A program made the position numbers and the translations under genes. The notes below the pieces were generated by a model. The model made no database searches, was not told where the DNA came from, and saw only the letters and a list, made by a program, of their open reading frames with translations. From a virus, in IMG/VR virus record IMGVR_UViG_3300042731_006881, positions 1 through 64,000 of that record: 64,000 nt of DNA; one strand, 5' to 3'. This document shows positions 31,565 to 40,005 of this stretch, in pieces; position 1 is the first letter of the stretch, and the number at the start of each line of letters is the position of its first letter.

Positions 31565-32086
31565 CTACTCCAGCTCCTCGACCAATGCAGCTAGCCTGCG
31601 AGCGTCGTTTTCCGTTAGTGTGATGACGGATCCAGGTCGCCGCACGCGGCGATCTATGATCACGGCTCCTGGACCAACGACACGGTACTTTCCGGCTCTG
31701 CGCTTCTGGTAGTGGTCTGGTGGTAGCACCTGTTTTCCTAGACCAAGCTTTACCCTCTCACCGTACTCGCGAGCCTCTTCGTCCGTCAGCTCAAGTACGG
31801 TTCCAGGGCGGAGCAGGTCCGTGTTGCGCATGGTCATCTCCTTGCCATCTGCCGCAATCTTGGTGGAGATTACGGTGCGCATGATAGCCATAACAACGTG
31901 GTAGGTGCGAGTCTCGACCGCTTCATTCGTCTCGACCTCGTCATTCTGAGGCTTTGTTGAACTCGCTGATCCGTGTTCTCTTGAATCGAAGAGATCGGAA
32001 GGTTTTTGAACCTCTGAAGATTGCCCAGATGAATCCTCAGAAACGGAGGGGGATCGATGCCCCCCTCTATTCTGATTCCTGGACAT
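31565..32086 (-). CDS. Hypothetical protein with duplicated motif (Mu gp35 position)
   Basis: A 173-residue protein. The first 60 residues are polar and disordered. Two related segments follow: LRPGTVLELTDEEAREYGE near residue 92 and RRPGSVITLTENDARRLAAL near 150 (RPG-S/T-V-x-x-LT-x-x-x-AR). Such R-P-G-x-x-x-x-L motifs occur in small capsid-region proteins of Mu-like phages. It follows the major capsid gene by one base. Role in capsid assembly is inferred. Confidence 0.6.
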   Translation of the reverse strand: MSRNQNRGGHRSPSVSEDSSGQSSEVQKPSDLFDSREHGSASSTKPQNDEVETNEAVETRTYHVVMAIMRTVISTKIAADGKEMTMRNTDLLRPGTVLELTDEEAREYGERVKLGLGKQVLPPDHYQKRRAGKYRVVGPGAVIIDRRVRRPGSVITLTENDARRLAALVEELE

Positions 32087-33223
32087 TTATCCGATAACTC
32101 CGGTTAGTAGGTAGCCGCACGATGACGAGATGACCTTCGATGAATCAGAGAAAGCCACCTTCGTGATGTACTCTCCCCAGCCACCAACGTTTGGCTCAAA
32201 GTGCTCGAGCTCCATCATCGGCTCCTCAAGCGTGATGCCAAAACAGGCGATCTTCTCCTGCACAACGCGAGGGACCTTTACGACACCGAACACGCTAGGC
32301 CAGAGATTCGTCCACGATTGCGTAGCCCCTTCGTTTGCGGTCTGCTCTCGAGCCTTGCCGACCAACAGATCGTCAACCTCGAAGTACTCCGCGAGCATTT
32401 GCCGACTCAGGGTCTCTCTACCCGTGTATTTGAACTGTTCTCGAATCGTCGGGTGACGCTTCAGAACGTTGAAGACGCGCTCGTTGCAGAAAGCAACCGT
32501 GTCCGTCTCCGCGATGCCAGAGAACAGCTCAGCCTTTGCGGCGTCAACAGATCCAGCAGGATCTCCACCAAGGTCAGTATTCCACTGGTCAGCAGCAGAG
32601 ATTGCTGCTGTGTTCGACCCGAAACTGGCCGAGCTTCCTGCGATTGCAACGATGCGTTTCTCCTGATTGAGCCTGAGTCCGTTGACTACCAGAGGAAGTC
32701 TTGACGCCAATGCCAACACTGGAGCATCCATCGCTGCTCGAGATCTCGCATCAACCGATCCCTGCAACGCATGAGGATGCATCGTAGCGGTTTGCTTGAC
32801 GAACCCTGCGTTGATGTTGTTCACCGACCCACCAGTACCAATGGTGTCGTCTGGAGCCTCGAACATCGTTTCCTTGTCGAGCTCCCACCAGGTCGCAGCA
32901 TCGGTGCCAAAGCTGACTGGGAAGGAAGGCATCAATCGCAGACCAATGTACTCATCATTGGTGTACGCAACGCTCATGTTTTGGAGCACTGACGTGGTCT
33001 GGACTGAACCAGGGGTAAGGTTCAGCGAAACCAAGTCATTGATTCCGATCTTCCCCTGCCACATCTCGTATTGAGCGCGCAACCTCTGGTTGGCTGCTTC
33101 GATTTCGCTCTTGTGCTTGTCCGGGGTGTTCCGGAGAAACTCGAGCGTCGCTGCGTGGAGCTTCTCCCATCGCAGACCGTTTTTGCTTCGGGCCACGAAG
33201 TCGCGGCTGTGTTCGATCGTCAT
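32087..33223 (-). CDS. Major capsid protein
   Basis: A 378-residue protein from the ATG at 33223 with AAGGGG six bases upstream; the longer start at 33304 would overlap the decoration gene. N-terminal helix (LHAATLEFLRNTPDKH), a P-domain-like middle, KRHPTIREQFKYTGR, and a C-terminal AFSDSSKVISSSCGYLLTGVI strand typical of HK97-fold capsids of Mu gpT type. Follows the decoration protein gene and precedes connectors. Confidence 0.85.
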   Translation of the reverse strand: MTIEHSRDFVARSKNGLRWEKLHAATLEFLRNTPDKHKSEIEAANQRLRAQYEMWQGKIGINDLVSLNLTPGSVQTTSVLQNMSVAYTNDEYIGLRLMPSFPVSFGTDAATWWELDKETMFEAPDDTIGTGGSVNNINAGFVKQTATMHPHALQGSVDARSRAAMDAPVLALASRLPLVVNGLRLNQEKRIVAIAGSSASFGSNTAAISAADQWNTDLGGDPAGSVDAAKAELFSGIAETDTVAFCNERVFNVLKRHPTIREQFKYTGRETLSRQMLAEYFEVDDLLVGKAREQTANEGATQSWTNLWPSVFGVVKVPRVVQEKIACFGITLEEPMMELEHFEPNVGGWGEYITKVAFSDSSKVISSSCGYLLTGVIG

Positions 33224-33257
33224 ATCATTCCCCTTCAGGATGGTCAGAATGGTTGGG

Positions 33258-33707
33258 TTATGCCGCTGCTCCGCCGGCGCATCCTGCTGCAAGGTTGCAG
33301 CCAACTAGTTGCCCAGCCCCCGTTGCGCTTTCGGTCATCTGCCCGACGATGTGGCTCGCTACAGCTCCGCCGTGCGTGACGTTGACAACACCTCCGCTGC
33401 CAGGAGCGCATAGAGACCCCTTGGTGAGCCCAGCAGCAGTTGCTCTCACCGGAATCACAACTGGAGACCCGCGTAGCACCACGGTCACTCTCTCCCCTGC
33501 AGTTGCCGTCCAGGGCCGAGTGTCGCTCGGAGCAAGGTCTTCGTTGGAGTATGCAACTCCGTAGTAGACATCGTCGTCGCTGTCGCACTCGACGATGTCT
33601 CCGCTCGACAGCATTACTGGCATGCCCTGCCGAACAGTGTTTCCTGTCGCCACACTTAGCACCTCAGTGATGGCATTCTGAAGGTTCTTTCTCGTAGCCT
33701 TCGACAT
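33258..33707 (-). CDS. Capsid decoration/stabilising protein (DUF2190-like)
   Basis: A 149-residue beta-rich protein with the small-barrel pattern of DUF2190 proteins: VRQGMPVMLSSGDIVECDSD, then YYGVAYSNED, V-R-G-x-P-V-V-I-P-V, and the closing GQMTESATGAGQLVGC. These sit on capsid surfaces of many Mu-like and HK97-like phages. Gene order protease, decoration, capsid agrees. Confidence 0.75.
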   Translation of the reverse strand: MSKATRKNLQNAITEVLSVATGNTVRQGMPVMLSSGDIVECDSDDDVYYGVAYSNEDLAPSDTRPWTATAGERVTVVLRGSPVVIPVRATAAGLTKGSLCAPGSGGVVNVTHGGAVASHIVGQMTESATGAGQLVGCNLAAGCAGGAAA

Positions 33708-33732
33708 GTTTCACCTGTCTAAAAGACTGCGC

Positions 33733-34221
33733 CTAGACGCATGCTTTCTGGTTTAGGTAGTCGCAAGCGCTCTCGCTGGAGTCCGTGGTTTCCGACACGA
33801 CCTCTCTGGATAGCTCGTTGGTTTCGTTCGCGATGAGCTGCTTGCTCGTCGCAAGGTCGGCACGCCGCGCCATGCGTTCTGCAAATGGCACCTTGCCGAG
33901 TCGTCGTCGGTCCTCGCGCAGGTCATCCAGCTCACCAGCGTGGCACTTCTTACCGACGTATGACTGGATCTCGCTCTCGATCGCGTCGCTTTCGTACTCG
34001 TCTCGTTCTGTTCGAACCCTCACAAGCTCCTCGTTGGCGACAGCCAGGTCTCTGGCTGCAGCTGCAACGTCTGCGGACAGCTGCTCTACCTTTTCGTTCA
34101 GCTCTCCAACCTGCTTCTCGTGCGACTGCGCCAGCTCCAGAGCAGCCTTCTCGTTCGAGCGAGATGCATCTAGAAGCTTCTCCAGCTCCGCGAGCTTCGC
34201 TCTCAGCTCATTTTCTTGCAT
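33733..34221 (-). CDS. Probable nested scaffold protein, in-frame start
   Basis: The ATG at 34221 (codon 238 of the protease gene) is preceded by AGGAG with a six-base gap, one of the best ribosome binding sites in the region. It begins MQENELRAKLAELEKLL, exactly at the coiled coil. The product (162 residues) would be the scaffold alone, as with Mu gpI/gpZ and lambda C/Nu3. Seen in sequence: the site and start; inferred: expression. Confidence 0.6.
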   Translation of the reverse strand: MQENELRAKLAELEKLLDASRSNEKAALELAQSHEKQVGELNEKVEQLSADVAAAARDLAVANEELVRVRTERDEYESDAIESEIQSYVGKKCHAGELDDLREDRRRLGKVPFAERMARRADLATSKQLIANETNELSREVVSETTDSSESACDYLNQKACV

Positions 34222-34932
34222 GCTTTTCTCCTGGCCACTCGCGGCCGGTTGAGGTTCGTTGTTACCGCTGCGCTTGGCGCACTCAGCCACACGTTGAGCA
34301 AGGTACGCTCTGCGCTCTTCTCTGCTGCCTAGCGAGTTCGAAACAGCATTCGCGTTTGCCCCAATTGGGCATACGGAAAACTCGAACAATTCGTTGTCCG
34401 ACAACACGTACCGCTCCACATCGTCGTGGGTCTCCACCTTCACGGTGTGTGGATAGAATCCGACGGACCCAGCGCGCAGGAATTGCGATCTTACTAGCTG
34501 CCAAACAGCCTCAATTCGCTCCCCATCGCTCCCCATCTTCGCAATGACTTCCTCGGGGATGAACTGGACTGTCCCTGCTAGGTAGTATCCGTCTGTCTTG
34601 TTCCCCTTACGTTTCAGCGTATCAGGAAGAATCCTTCCTACAGGGAATGTCTCTCCTTGTGTGAGTCCACTTCCTCCGAACCATCCAGCTCCTGATTGTC
34701 GGTTGTGGGAGTACAAGACTACTGGGTTCTTCTTGAACCGCTCAAGCCTCCATGTCTGCTCGACGATCTCGTCGTAAGAGTCAACGGTGTCGTCGCTCAG
34801 AACGTATTCGACAGTTCGCTTCTCTTCGTCAATCGACAGCAATCGCGCTCCAGCCCACGCGAGTCTGCGACTCACGGCCTGGGAATCGCTCTCTGGTTGC
34901 TGAAGAAGCTCAGCACCGTTTCTAACGGTCAT
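33733..34932 (-). CDS. Prohead protease with C-terminal scaffold domain
   Basis: A 399-residue protein. Residues 1-200 form an HK97-type (U35) serine protease: conserved YSHNRQ (His76), TFPVGRI, and LRAGSVGFYP (Ser156), then ELFEFSVCPIGANANA. Residues 220-330 are Gln/Glu/Lys coiled coil like a scaffolding delta domain. The protein should cut itself and the capsid scaffold. An internal ATG with a strong site would produce the scaffold alone (separate entry). Confidence 0.85.
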   Translation of the reverse strand: MTVRNGAELLQQPESDSQAVSRRLAWAGARLLSIDEEKRTVEYVLSDDTVDSYDEIVEQTWRLERFKKNPVVLYSHNRQSGAGWFGGSGLTQGETFPVGRILPDTLKRKGNKTDGYYLAGTVQFIPEEVIAKMGSDGERIEAVWQLVRSQFLRAGSVGFYPHTVKVETHDDVERYVLSDNELFEFSVCPIGANANAVSNSLGSREERRAYLAQRVAECAKRSGNNEPQPAASGQEKSMQENELRAKLAELEKLLDASRSNEKAALELAQSHEKQVGELNEKVEQLSADVAAAARDLAVANEELVRVRTERDEYESDAIESEIQSYVGKKCHAGELDDLREDRRRLGKVPFAERMARRADLATSKQLIANETNELSREVVSETTDSSESACDYLNQKACV

Positions 34933-34989
34933 CTGGTCACCAAACCCCGCGCTTGGCGGTCCTCGTAGTGTTCAGTTAGGTAGCGACGA

Positions 34990-36300
34990 TCACGCAGCTT
35001 TTTTGGCGGCTTCGCCTTCTTCTCGGCTACCGCAACACGGTTCGTCGTCGCTTGGTTTTCGGATTCCGATCTTTTCACGAACCCAGTCCTCTGGAATGTC
35101 CAGCTTGTCAGCCAGCTTTGACACTATTTCTGCGACATCAATTCGCTCAAGGTCAGCCTCGGTCTTGAACCTGAACGTTCCCCTTCGCGCTGTCGGCCAA
35201 TTGAAACCGTAGATATGCGCTACGATGTCTCGGTTCACGCTAGCCTCAACACCAGTTACGTCGAAGTCGCGAACGTCGAGACGAATGTTGTTCTGCACCT
35301 CTCCAAGGGAACGTGCCCCTCGACTCCCGGCTTCTGTGGTGAGTGTCTGCCCTACTGTGGCCTTACTCATCTCCTGACCGAAGAACTCGGACATCTCACG
35401 GTGCACGCTCTGTAGACCTGCTCCAGACATCTTCGGCCAGAACACGTCCAGGTCAATCGAGTCTGGCTTCACCGCTGCGCCTGTAGATGACAGTGCCCGC
35501 AACGCTCCCCTCGCAAACTCGCGGTCCTTTCCGTCAGAGCTTTTGGTATATGATGCGATTCGCCACGGCTTCCATCCCATCTCTGCGAGAAGCAGCCAGT
35601 CACGAACTCCCCAGTTACGAAAGAGGGCCAGCCACAGCAGAACTCTAGCAAGCCCCTCACGAACCCTTACGTCTCCATTTACCCGAGGAAGGTAGTGGAT
35701 GAAGTTCCCAGCCGGGTACTCCTCCAACAGGTCCACGCCACTGTTCTCTGGTTCCTGACCGAACTCAACGAACACTAATCTGGAATCACTGCGACGGAAC
35801 CCGAAGCGGCGAGAACTGATTCTGTTGAACGCGACTGGTACCTCCATCCCAGCGAGTTCCCCAAACCGCTCGAATCCCCAGATGTTCTCTGCCCACGCTC
35901 CGGTTGGAAACAGTGTTCCCTCACCGACCAGGTGAGCCAACAGCACGACGAAGTCGTCGCACTGCTCGATAGCTCGCTGCGTGAGTAGGGCCTGTTTCTT
36001 TTCCTCCGTGGTTGCCTCAGGTGGTGGATCGATTCCCCACGGTAGACCAGCGAGGGCTATCTCGCGGGTCCCCAACACCGCCTGGAAATGCCCGTCCTTC
36101 TGGCGGCACTCGTGAACTAGGTCAACCAGCTTTGCCGGGCGGCCCATGTCCGCATCGTAGATGATATTGGAGACTTCACCAGGTGTTAGGTTACCTCCGA
36201 TGCGGCTGAACTGCCTCCACAGTGCAACCTCAGAGACGATCGTATCGACGACACCTCGAGCAGCCCCAAGCGCATTCTGGAAGAATTCTATCAAGCTCAT
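34990..36300 (-). CDS. Portal protein (Mu gp29, DUF935)
   Basis: A 436-residue protein from the ATG at 36300 (MSLIEFF). The family features are LTPGEVSNIIYDADMG near the N-terminus, DGHFQAVLGTREIALAGLPW, and the PTGAWAENIWGFERFG loop. RLVFVEFGQE, YPAGNFIHYLPRV and the stem segment VLLWLALFRNWGVRDWLLLAEMGWKP follow. The C-terminal tail is acidic and then Ala/Lys-rich. DUF935 portal of Mu-like phages. It lies between terminase-proximal genes and the protease. Confidence 0.85.
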   Translation of the reverse strand: MSLIEFFQNALGAARGVVDTIVSEVALWRQFSRIGGNLTPGEVSNIIYDADMGRPAKLVDLVHECRQKDGHFQAVLGTREIALAGLPWGIDPPPEATTEEKKQALLTQRAIEQCDDFVVLLAHLVGEGTLFPTGAWAENIWGFERFGELAGMEVPVAFNRISSRRFGFRRSDSRLVFVEFGQEPENSGVDLLEEYPAGNFIHYLPRVNGDVRVREGLARVLLWLALFRNWGVRDWLLLAEMGWKPWRIASYTKSSDGKDREFARGALRALSSTGAAVKPDSIDLDVFWPKMSGAGLQSVHREMSEFFGQEMSKATVGQTLTTEAGSRGARSLGEVQNNIRLDVRDFDVTGVEASVNRDIVAHIYGFNWPTARRGTFRFKTEADLERIDVAEIVSKLADKLDIPEDWVREKIGIRKPSDDEPCCGSREEGEAAKKAA

Positions 36301-36314
36301 GCGCGTCGCACTCG

Positions 36315-36914
36315 CTACTCGTATAGCACAACACCAACGTCGGTAGTGTCTGCGTAAACGCGACTCACCGTGACAGGCTCGTGCTGATGAGAAGACACTG
36401 CCAGGTTGTCGGTGAAATCTCCAGGATAGCCGACCTTTACGGTCCCTGACCCAACAGGCTTCATCAGCAGCTTGTTGTCCGTACCATGTCTCCTGCGGCA
36501 AGCAACCCCAGAGAAACCAAACTGAAAAGCCCCCGAGGCTCCGTCCTGCGCAGGAACGGAGATTCCTGTCACTGTATCTAGCGGTGACGAAGCAACAATG
36601 GTCTGATCTCCTCCAGCATTTGTTAGCTTGGTCTCCACCGTGACGGGAATGCCGTCACGAGTTCCGTTCCAGACGATCGGGTCTGTAGTGTTGTAGGTTG
36701 ACGCTGACGCAGATGTCGTGACAGACGGGTACCGAGGGAGCCCCATCTTGGACTCAGTCACGGGACCTGGGTTCGCCAAAGCACCGTTCAGGTCGGCTTC
36801 TTCGTAAACGACAGCCGTCTCCGACGTCGCAACCGAAGTCTTGAACGCATCCGTGTCCGCCAGCGATCCCGCTGTCGCGAACGTATGCGTTCGATGCGCA
36901 ATCCCTTCTCTCAC
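36315..36914 (-). CDS. Hypothetical virion protein
   Basis: A 199-residue beta-rich protein rich in Thr, Val and Ser. The terminal VYADTTDVGVVLYE and the middle ETKLTNAGGDQTIV, then SGAFQFGFSGVACR, resemble segments in the phage's sheath insertion (GDTxxx, FLFGVYSQ), suggesting a shared Ig-like surface domain. No named family. Sits between terL-proximal and portal genes. Confidence 0.55.
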   Translation of the reverse strand: MREGIAHRTHTFATAGSLADTDAFKTSVATSETAVVYEEADLNGALANPGPVTESKMGLPRYPSVTTSASASTYNTTDPIVWNGTRDGIPVTVETKLTNAGGDQTIVASSPLDTVTGISVPAQDGASGAFQFGFSGVACRRRHGTDNKLLMKPVGSGTVKVGYPGDFTDNLAVSSHQHEPVTVSRVYADTTDVGVVLYE

Positions 36915-36929
36915 TGGCTACCTCGGTAC

Positions 36930-37352
36930 CTAGGACACCACGACGAAAACGACGTTGATGGTCCAGTTTCCTGCAGTTAGGCTAGCAAGCGCCGTGGCGG
37001 CGAATGTAGCAACAAGCTGCTGCTCGCTGAAGAACCCCACGGGGCACGCTCCAGCTGTACCGCTTCTTGCCCCAACCGTCATAGCGTCCAGATCAGTACT
37101 GGCAACGATCGCATCATCGTCTGTACCACCGATCTTGATGGTCAGGTCGCTCTGGCCAGCTCCCTGCTCGTTGCACACGATTTGATGCCCGAGAACCCAA
37201 GCATTTTCCGGAAGTGCGGCGCCAACGTTTACCTCAGCACTCGTCCCAGTGAGGTTTGCCTCGTCCACAGTTACAGTCCTCACCTGAATCGCGCCGGCCA
37301 AGTTTCTAGCGACCTGATCACCGAACGCAGGAACGTGTCCAAACCCAATCAT
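36930..37352 (-). CDS. Hypothetical virion protein
   Basis: A 140-residue beta-rich protein. N-terminal IGFGHVPAFGDQVARNLAG, then alternating strands; Gly and Ala frequent, few charges. Likely small particle surface protein; could be a head fibre or decoration. Upstream of it is a 91-base gap to the terL stop, with no gene or terminator visible. Confidence 0.5.
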   Translation of the reverse strand: MIGFGHVPAFGDQVARNLAGAIQVRTVTVDEANLTGTSAEVNVGAALPENAWVLGHQIVCNEQGAGQSDLTIKIGGTDDDAIVASTDLDAMTVGARSGTAGACPVGFFSEQQLVATFAATALASLTAGNWTINVVFVVVS

Positions 37353-37443
37353 TTATCACCTCACTGGTGTCTAGTTAGGCAGACCATTGGGGATGGCTGG
37401 TCTGCGAGTGGCCATTGGCAGGATAGCCGAAAGAGAACAGACT

Positions 37444-39006
37444 TCAGAACCCGCAGGACTCGCCGCCCCAACGGGAAAGTTGCATCGACGGGTCATTGAG
37501 CATCTCTTCGTTTGCTTCCTCAGCAAACGTCGTGTCAACAACGCTACCGTTCCAGATCGCAAGCGCCAAAGCGTCGTAGTAGTCGGTGGAGCGTCCCAGG
37601 CGTTTCTTGATGTCCGCCTTCTTCTCTACCTTGCGTGCACCGTTTGTGTGGAGTGAGTACTTTGGTGCAACGAGGTCAGATTCGAGCTTGGGGCAACTCG
37701 GGAATGCGCCTCCTTCTACGATCCAATTCCTCACCGAGTAGTGAAGCTCAGTGCGAAGGTTGTAGTATTCCTCCGGCTCAGTGCTCGACTCGCTTGCGTT
37801 TACCGGTACTACAGTGACGTTGTCGTCATCCTCGTAGTTCTGTCTGAGTAGGTCGTATGGGCCCGATCCGTGACCTCCGGTCGTGTCCAGCTTGATGCGA
37901 ACTCGCTCGCCAGGTTTCCTCATGTCGGATACCGTGCGAATAACCAGGCCCGTTACCTCGGTGTTGTCGAAGCCGTTGACCGCAACTGGAATGTACGCAA
38001 CCGTTCCACGAACTGGCTGCACCACGGTGTCGTCGTCGCCAAAACGCGCCACGTCGACACCAATGTCAAGAACCATTCCTGGCTCAATCTCTCCGTTCTC
38101 GACATCCTCCCACCGGGAAAGTGCAAGCTCGACGAGCGCGACACCGATCACCGAGTCGGCAGCCTGCGCCGGGAAGTTACCGTCTACGCGAACATCGTAG
38201 ATGGGATTGCCGGGGCCTCCGTACTTTTCCCGCATCTCCTCGACCCACTCCGGGGTCGCGAGTCCGGTGATCCGCCTGCCTCCTGGTTGGCAGTTTGGGG
38301 AATCCGCGCTCGAGATGTGGATTAGCGCGCCATCATCGTAGAGGTGACGCTGCGTCGTGAACGCTTCGTATAGCTCTCCAGACGTTTGCGTCGGGTTGCC
38401 CATCATGACCAGCCTGGCCCCGCCAGCGCGGTTTCCGTGGATGGCCTGGAAGATATCCTCGGGTACTCCAGAGGCTTCATCCACGATGTAGAGCACCTCC
38501 GCGCCAGAGATGCCAGAGAAGTTGTCGGGGTCTTTCGTCGAAAATCCGAAGATCTCTCGACCGTCGTCGAACTGGATTCCAGTTCCAGGGTCCTTCGGGA
38601 CCTCTGGCATGTGGTATCCGCGGGCTACCGCTAATTTTCGTAGCCTTCGCAGTTCCCGCCACAACACCTTTCGGATCTGACGGTCCGTTGGAGCAGTGAG
38701 TACAACACGAGCATCTTGCCGGGTGCAGGCAAACCACCATGCCAGCGCCGATACAACGAAGCTCTTGCCAACCTTGTGACCAGACCGGCACGCCACAAGC
38801 ATCGATACAACGACCGCCAGTGCAATCGCTGCCTGCCTGTCCCATGGCTCGCACCCGAAGACGTCGCAGACGAACCCAACCGGATCGTCGCGGTACTTGC
38901 TTAAGTCGCTAGGTGTTGGCTGGTGGCGTTTCGCCTTCCCCAGTCTCTTCTTCCTCTCCGTCGCCTTTCTCTTCCAGCGCATCGAGGAGCTTGAGGAACC
39001 ACTCAT
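37444..39006 (-). CDS. terL: Terminase large subunit
   Basis: A 520-residue DNA-packaging ATPase/nuclease. Walker A is CRSGHKVGKS (residues 73-82); Walker B with catalytic Glu is VLYIVDEAS, followed by the coupling segment ARLVMMGNPTQ. The C-terminal RNase H-like nuclease has DIGVDVARFGDDDT, and the last acidic site is in YYDALALAIW. Start uncertain: ATG at 39006 or 38982, both overlapping the small-subunit gene. The Lys-rich first 30 residues may be real. The packaging strategy cannot be read from the sequence alone. Confidence 0.9.
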   Translation of the reverse strand: MSGSSSSSMRWKRKATERKKRLGKAKRHQPTPSDLSKYRDDPVGFVCDVFGCEPWDRQAAIALAVVVSMLVACRSGHKVGKSFVVSALAWWFACTRQDARVVLTAPTDRQIRKVLWRELRRLRKLAVARGYHMPEVPKDPGTGIQFDDGREIFGFSTKDPDNFSGISGAEVLYIVDEASGVPEDIFQAIHGNRAGGARLVMMGNPTQTSGELYEAFTTQRHLYDDGALIHISSADSPNCQPGGRRITGLATPEWVEEMREKYGGPGNPIYDVRVDGNFPAQAADSVIGVALVELALSRWEDVENGEIEPGMVLDIGVDVARFGDDDTVVQPVRGTVAYIPVAVNGFDNTEVTGLVIRTVSDMRKPGERVRIKLDTTGGHGSGPYDLLRQNYEDDDNVTVVPVNASESSTEPEEYYNLRTELHYSVRNWIVEGGAFPSCPKLESDLVAPKYSLHTNGARKVEKKADIKKRLGRSTDYYDALALAIWNGSVVDTTFAEEANEEMLNDPSMQLSRWGGESCGF

Positions 39007-39421
39007 CAGGCAGCACTCGCTGTGCCGTGTCTAGCATCACGTCGAGCTCTCTTTCAATCTCGACACTCACGCGCTGCGAAAACTGCTTCGGGTAGGCTCG
39101 ACTCAAAACCTCCAGAGCAGCCTTTGCAGGACCGAACGAAACACCCCTGTCGTCTCCACTGAGAACCTTGCGAAGAAGACTCACCTTTGCGTCTGCACGT
39201 GCGCGGGTTACGGCCGTGAAAAACTCTCGGTGCACTCCATTTTGTTCATTCCGACCCCGAATCATCCATTTCCTGAATGTCGAGTCGTCGATGCCGCAAA
39301 CCTGTGCCGCATCCTCAATGTAGTGCCCTTCGCGAATGAGTCGCAGAAGCTTAGTCTTCGTACTGGCTGTGAGCTTAGTTGGCCTTCCAAACGGCTTGTT
39401 GTTGGCCTTCCTGGTAGCCAT
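38909..39421 (-). CDS. terS: Terminase small subunit
   Basis: A 170-residue protein. N-terminal helix-turn-helix (GRPTKLTASTKTKLLRLIREG, then AAQVCGIDDSTFRKWMIRG), a central oligomerisation helix, and an acidic Glu-rich C-terminus. This is the standard layout of small terminases that bind the packaging site. First gene of the late leftward morphogenesis block, overlapping terL by 98 bases if the long terL start is used. Confidence 0.8.
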   Translation of the reverse strand: MATRKANNKPFGRPTKLTASTKTKLLRLIREGHYIEDAAQVCGIDDSTFRKWMIRGRNEQNGVHREFFTAVTRARADAKVSLLRKVLSGDDRGVSFGPAKAALEVLSRAYPKQFSQRVSVEIERELDVMLDTAQRVLPDEWFLKLLDALEEKGDGEEEETGEGETPPANT

Positions 39422-39443
39422 TTTCTTCTCTCTGTTGTTTCAG

Positions 39444-39449
39444 ATTGTA
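39444..39449 (-). promoter_or_regulatory. Candidate late promoter -10 box for terminase genes
   Basis: TACAAT on the minus strand (five of six to the -10 consensus), 23 bases before the terS ATG. No recognisable -35 is present at 16-18 bases, as in activator-dependent late promoters such as those of Mu. Upstream, the same strand has an ACGGTTC/GAACCGT dyad (39508-39531) that could be an activator site or the end of the previous unit. Confidence 0.35.
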
Positions 39450-39526
39450 TCCCCCTCAGTTTCTCTATCCCCTAGTCTTCCACCAGTGGGTGGCTGACAC
39501 GGTTCGATCCAACCTGAACCGTCCTG

Positions 39527-39907
39527 CTAAAGACTACGTCCTGGGGTGGTCGGCTCGGTCGGTTGTTGGCCAAGCGGCCTGCATACTGTACGCCTTAGTT
39601 TAATGTGTGAATTCCGCAACATGACTAGCTTTGCGTCGATATCTTCTACTCGGTCTCGTATTTCATAAATCGCCTTTGCTAACTCTCCATGATGGCGCAT
39701 GTAGGAAGCGAATGCGTCCACCGAAACGTACCAGTGCCCTCGCTGTCCCCAGCGTTTCATCACTTCGATTCCAGAGTCGTCGTGGATGGCTCGAATGTGG
39801 CGTTTCAGGGTGCGTGTGGAGTGCCCCGATATCTTCGCCGCCACGCTCATCAGCAGCCACCGCCCCTGGATTCGGTTCAGGTCATCGACCAGGTTACTCA
39901 CTGCCAA
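39527..39907 (-). CDS. Helix-turn-helix DNA-binding protein
   Basis: A 126-residue protein. LLMSVAAKISGHSTRTLKRHIRA is a helix-turn-helix of the MerR/excisionase-like kind, followed by WYVSVDAFASYMRHH, a typical beta-wing or second helix. The C-terminus is a coiled helix then a basic tail. The start is a TTG at 39907 with AGGA six bases upstream; a GTG two codons on is possible. It has its own strong promoter and lies between early and late genes, so a late-gene activator is a reasonable guess. Confidence 0.7.
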   Translation of the reverse strand: MAVSNLVDDLNRIQGRWLLMSVAAKISGHSTRTLKRHIRAIHDDSGIEVMKRWGQRGHWYVSVDAFASYMRHHGELAKAIYEIRDRVEDIDAKLVMLRNSHIKLRRTVCRPLGQQPTEPTTPGRSL

Positions 39908-39921
39908 CCACCATCCTACAG

Positions 39922-39949
39922 ATCATAGTTTTGTTCTTTCATTTCGCAA
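39922..39949 (-). promoter_or_regulatory. Leftward promoter of the HTH gene
   Basis: Minus strand: TTGCGA (39944-39949), 16-base spacer, TATGAT (39922-39927), four and five of six to consensus. The predicted start is about eight bases before the TTG start codon, so the leader is minimal. Confidence 0.6.
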
Positions 39950-39956
39950 CGTTGCG
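39945..39956. promoter_or_regulatory. Palindromic operator at -35
   Basis: CGCAACGTTGCG is a perfect 12-base palindrome overlapping the -35 hexamer. Its half-site CGCAAC equals those in the dyads of the rightward promoters at 5262 and 6696. One regulator may therefore control this gene and the rightward cassettes together. Confidence 0.5.
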
Positions 39957-40005
39957 CTAGTTTTGCGGCAGGGTTCAGATCGCCGTCTTTGTGCTTGAAG
40001 AAGCA

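Noticed and set aside
37353-37443. Small gene after terL (tail of a 63-residue frame)
   Set aside because: Most of the frame lies within terL in another phase; no ribosome binding site in the gap.
39495-39531. T-arm-like CGGTTCGATCC near 39500
   Set aside because: The seven-base loop would not be closed by a five-pair stem and no acceptor strands pair; it is better explained as the ACGGTTC/GAACCGT dyad.
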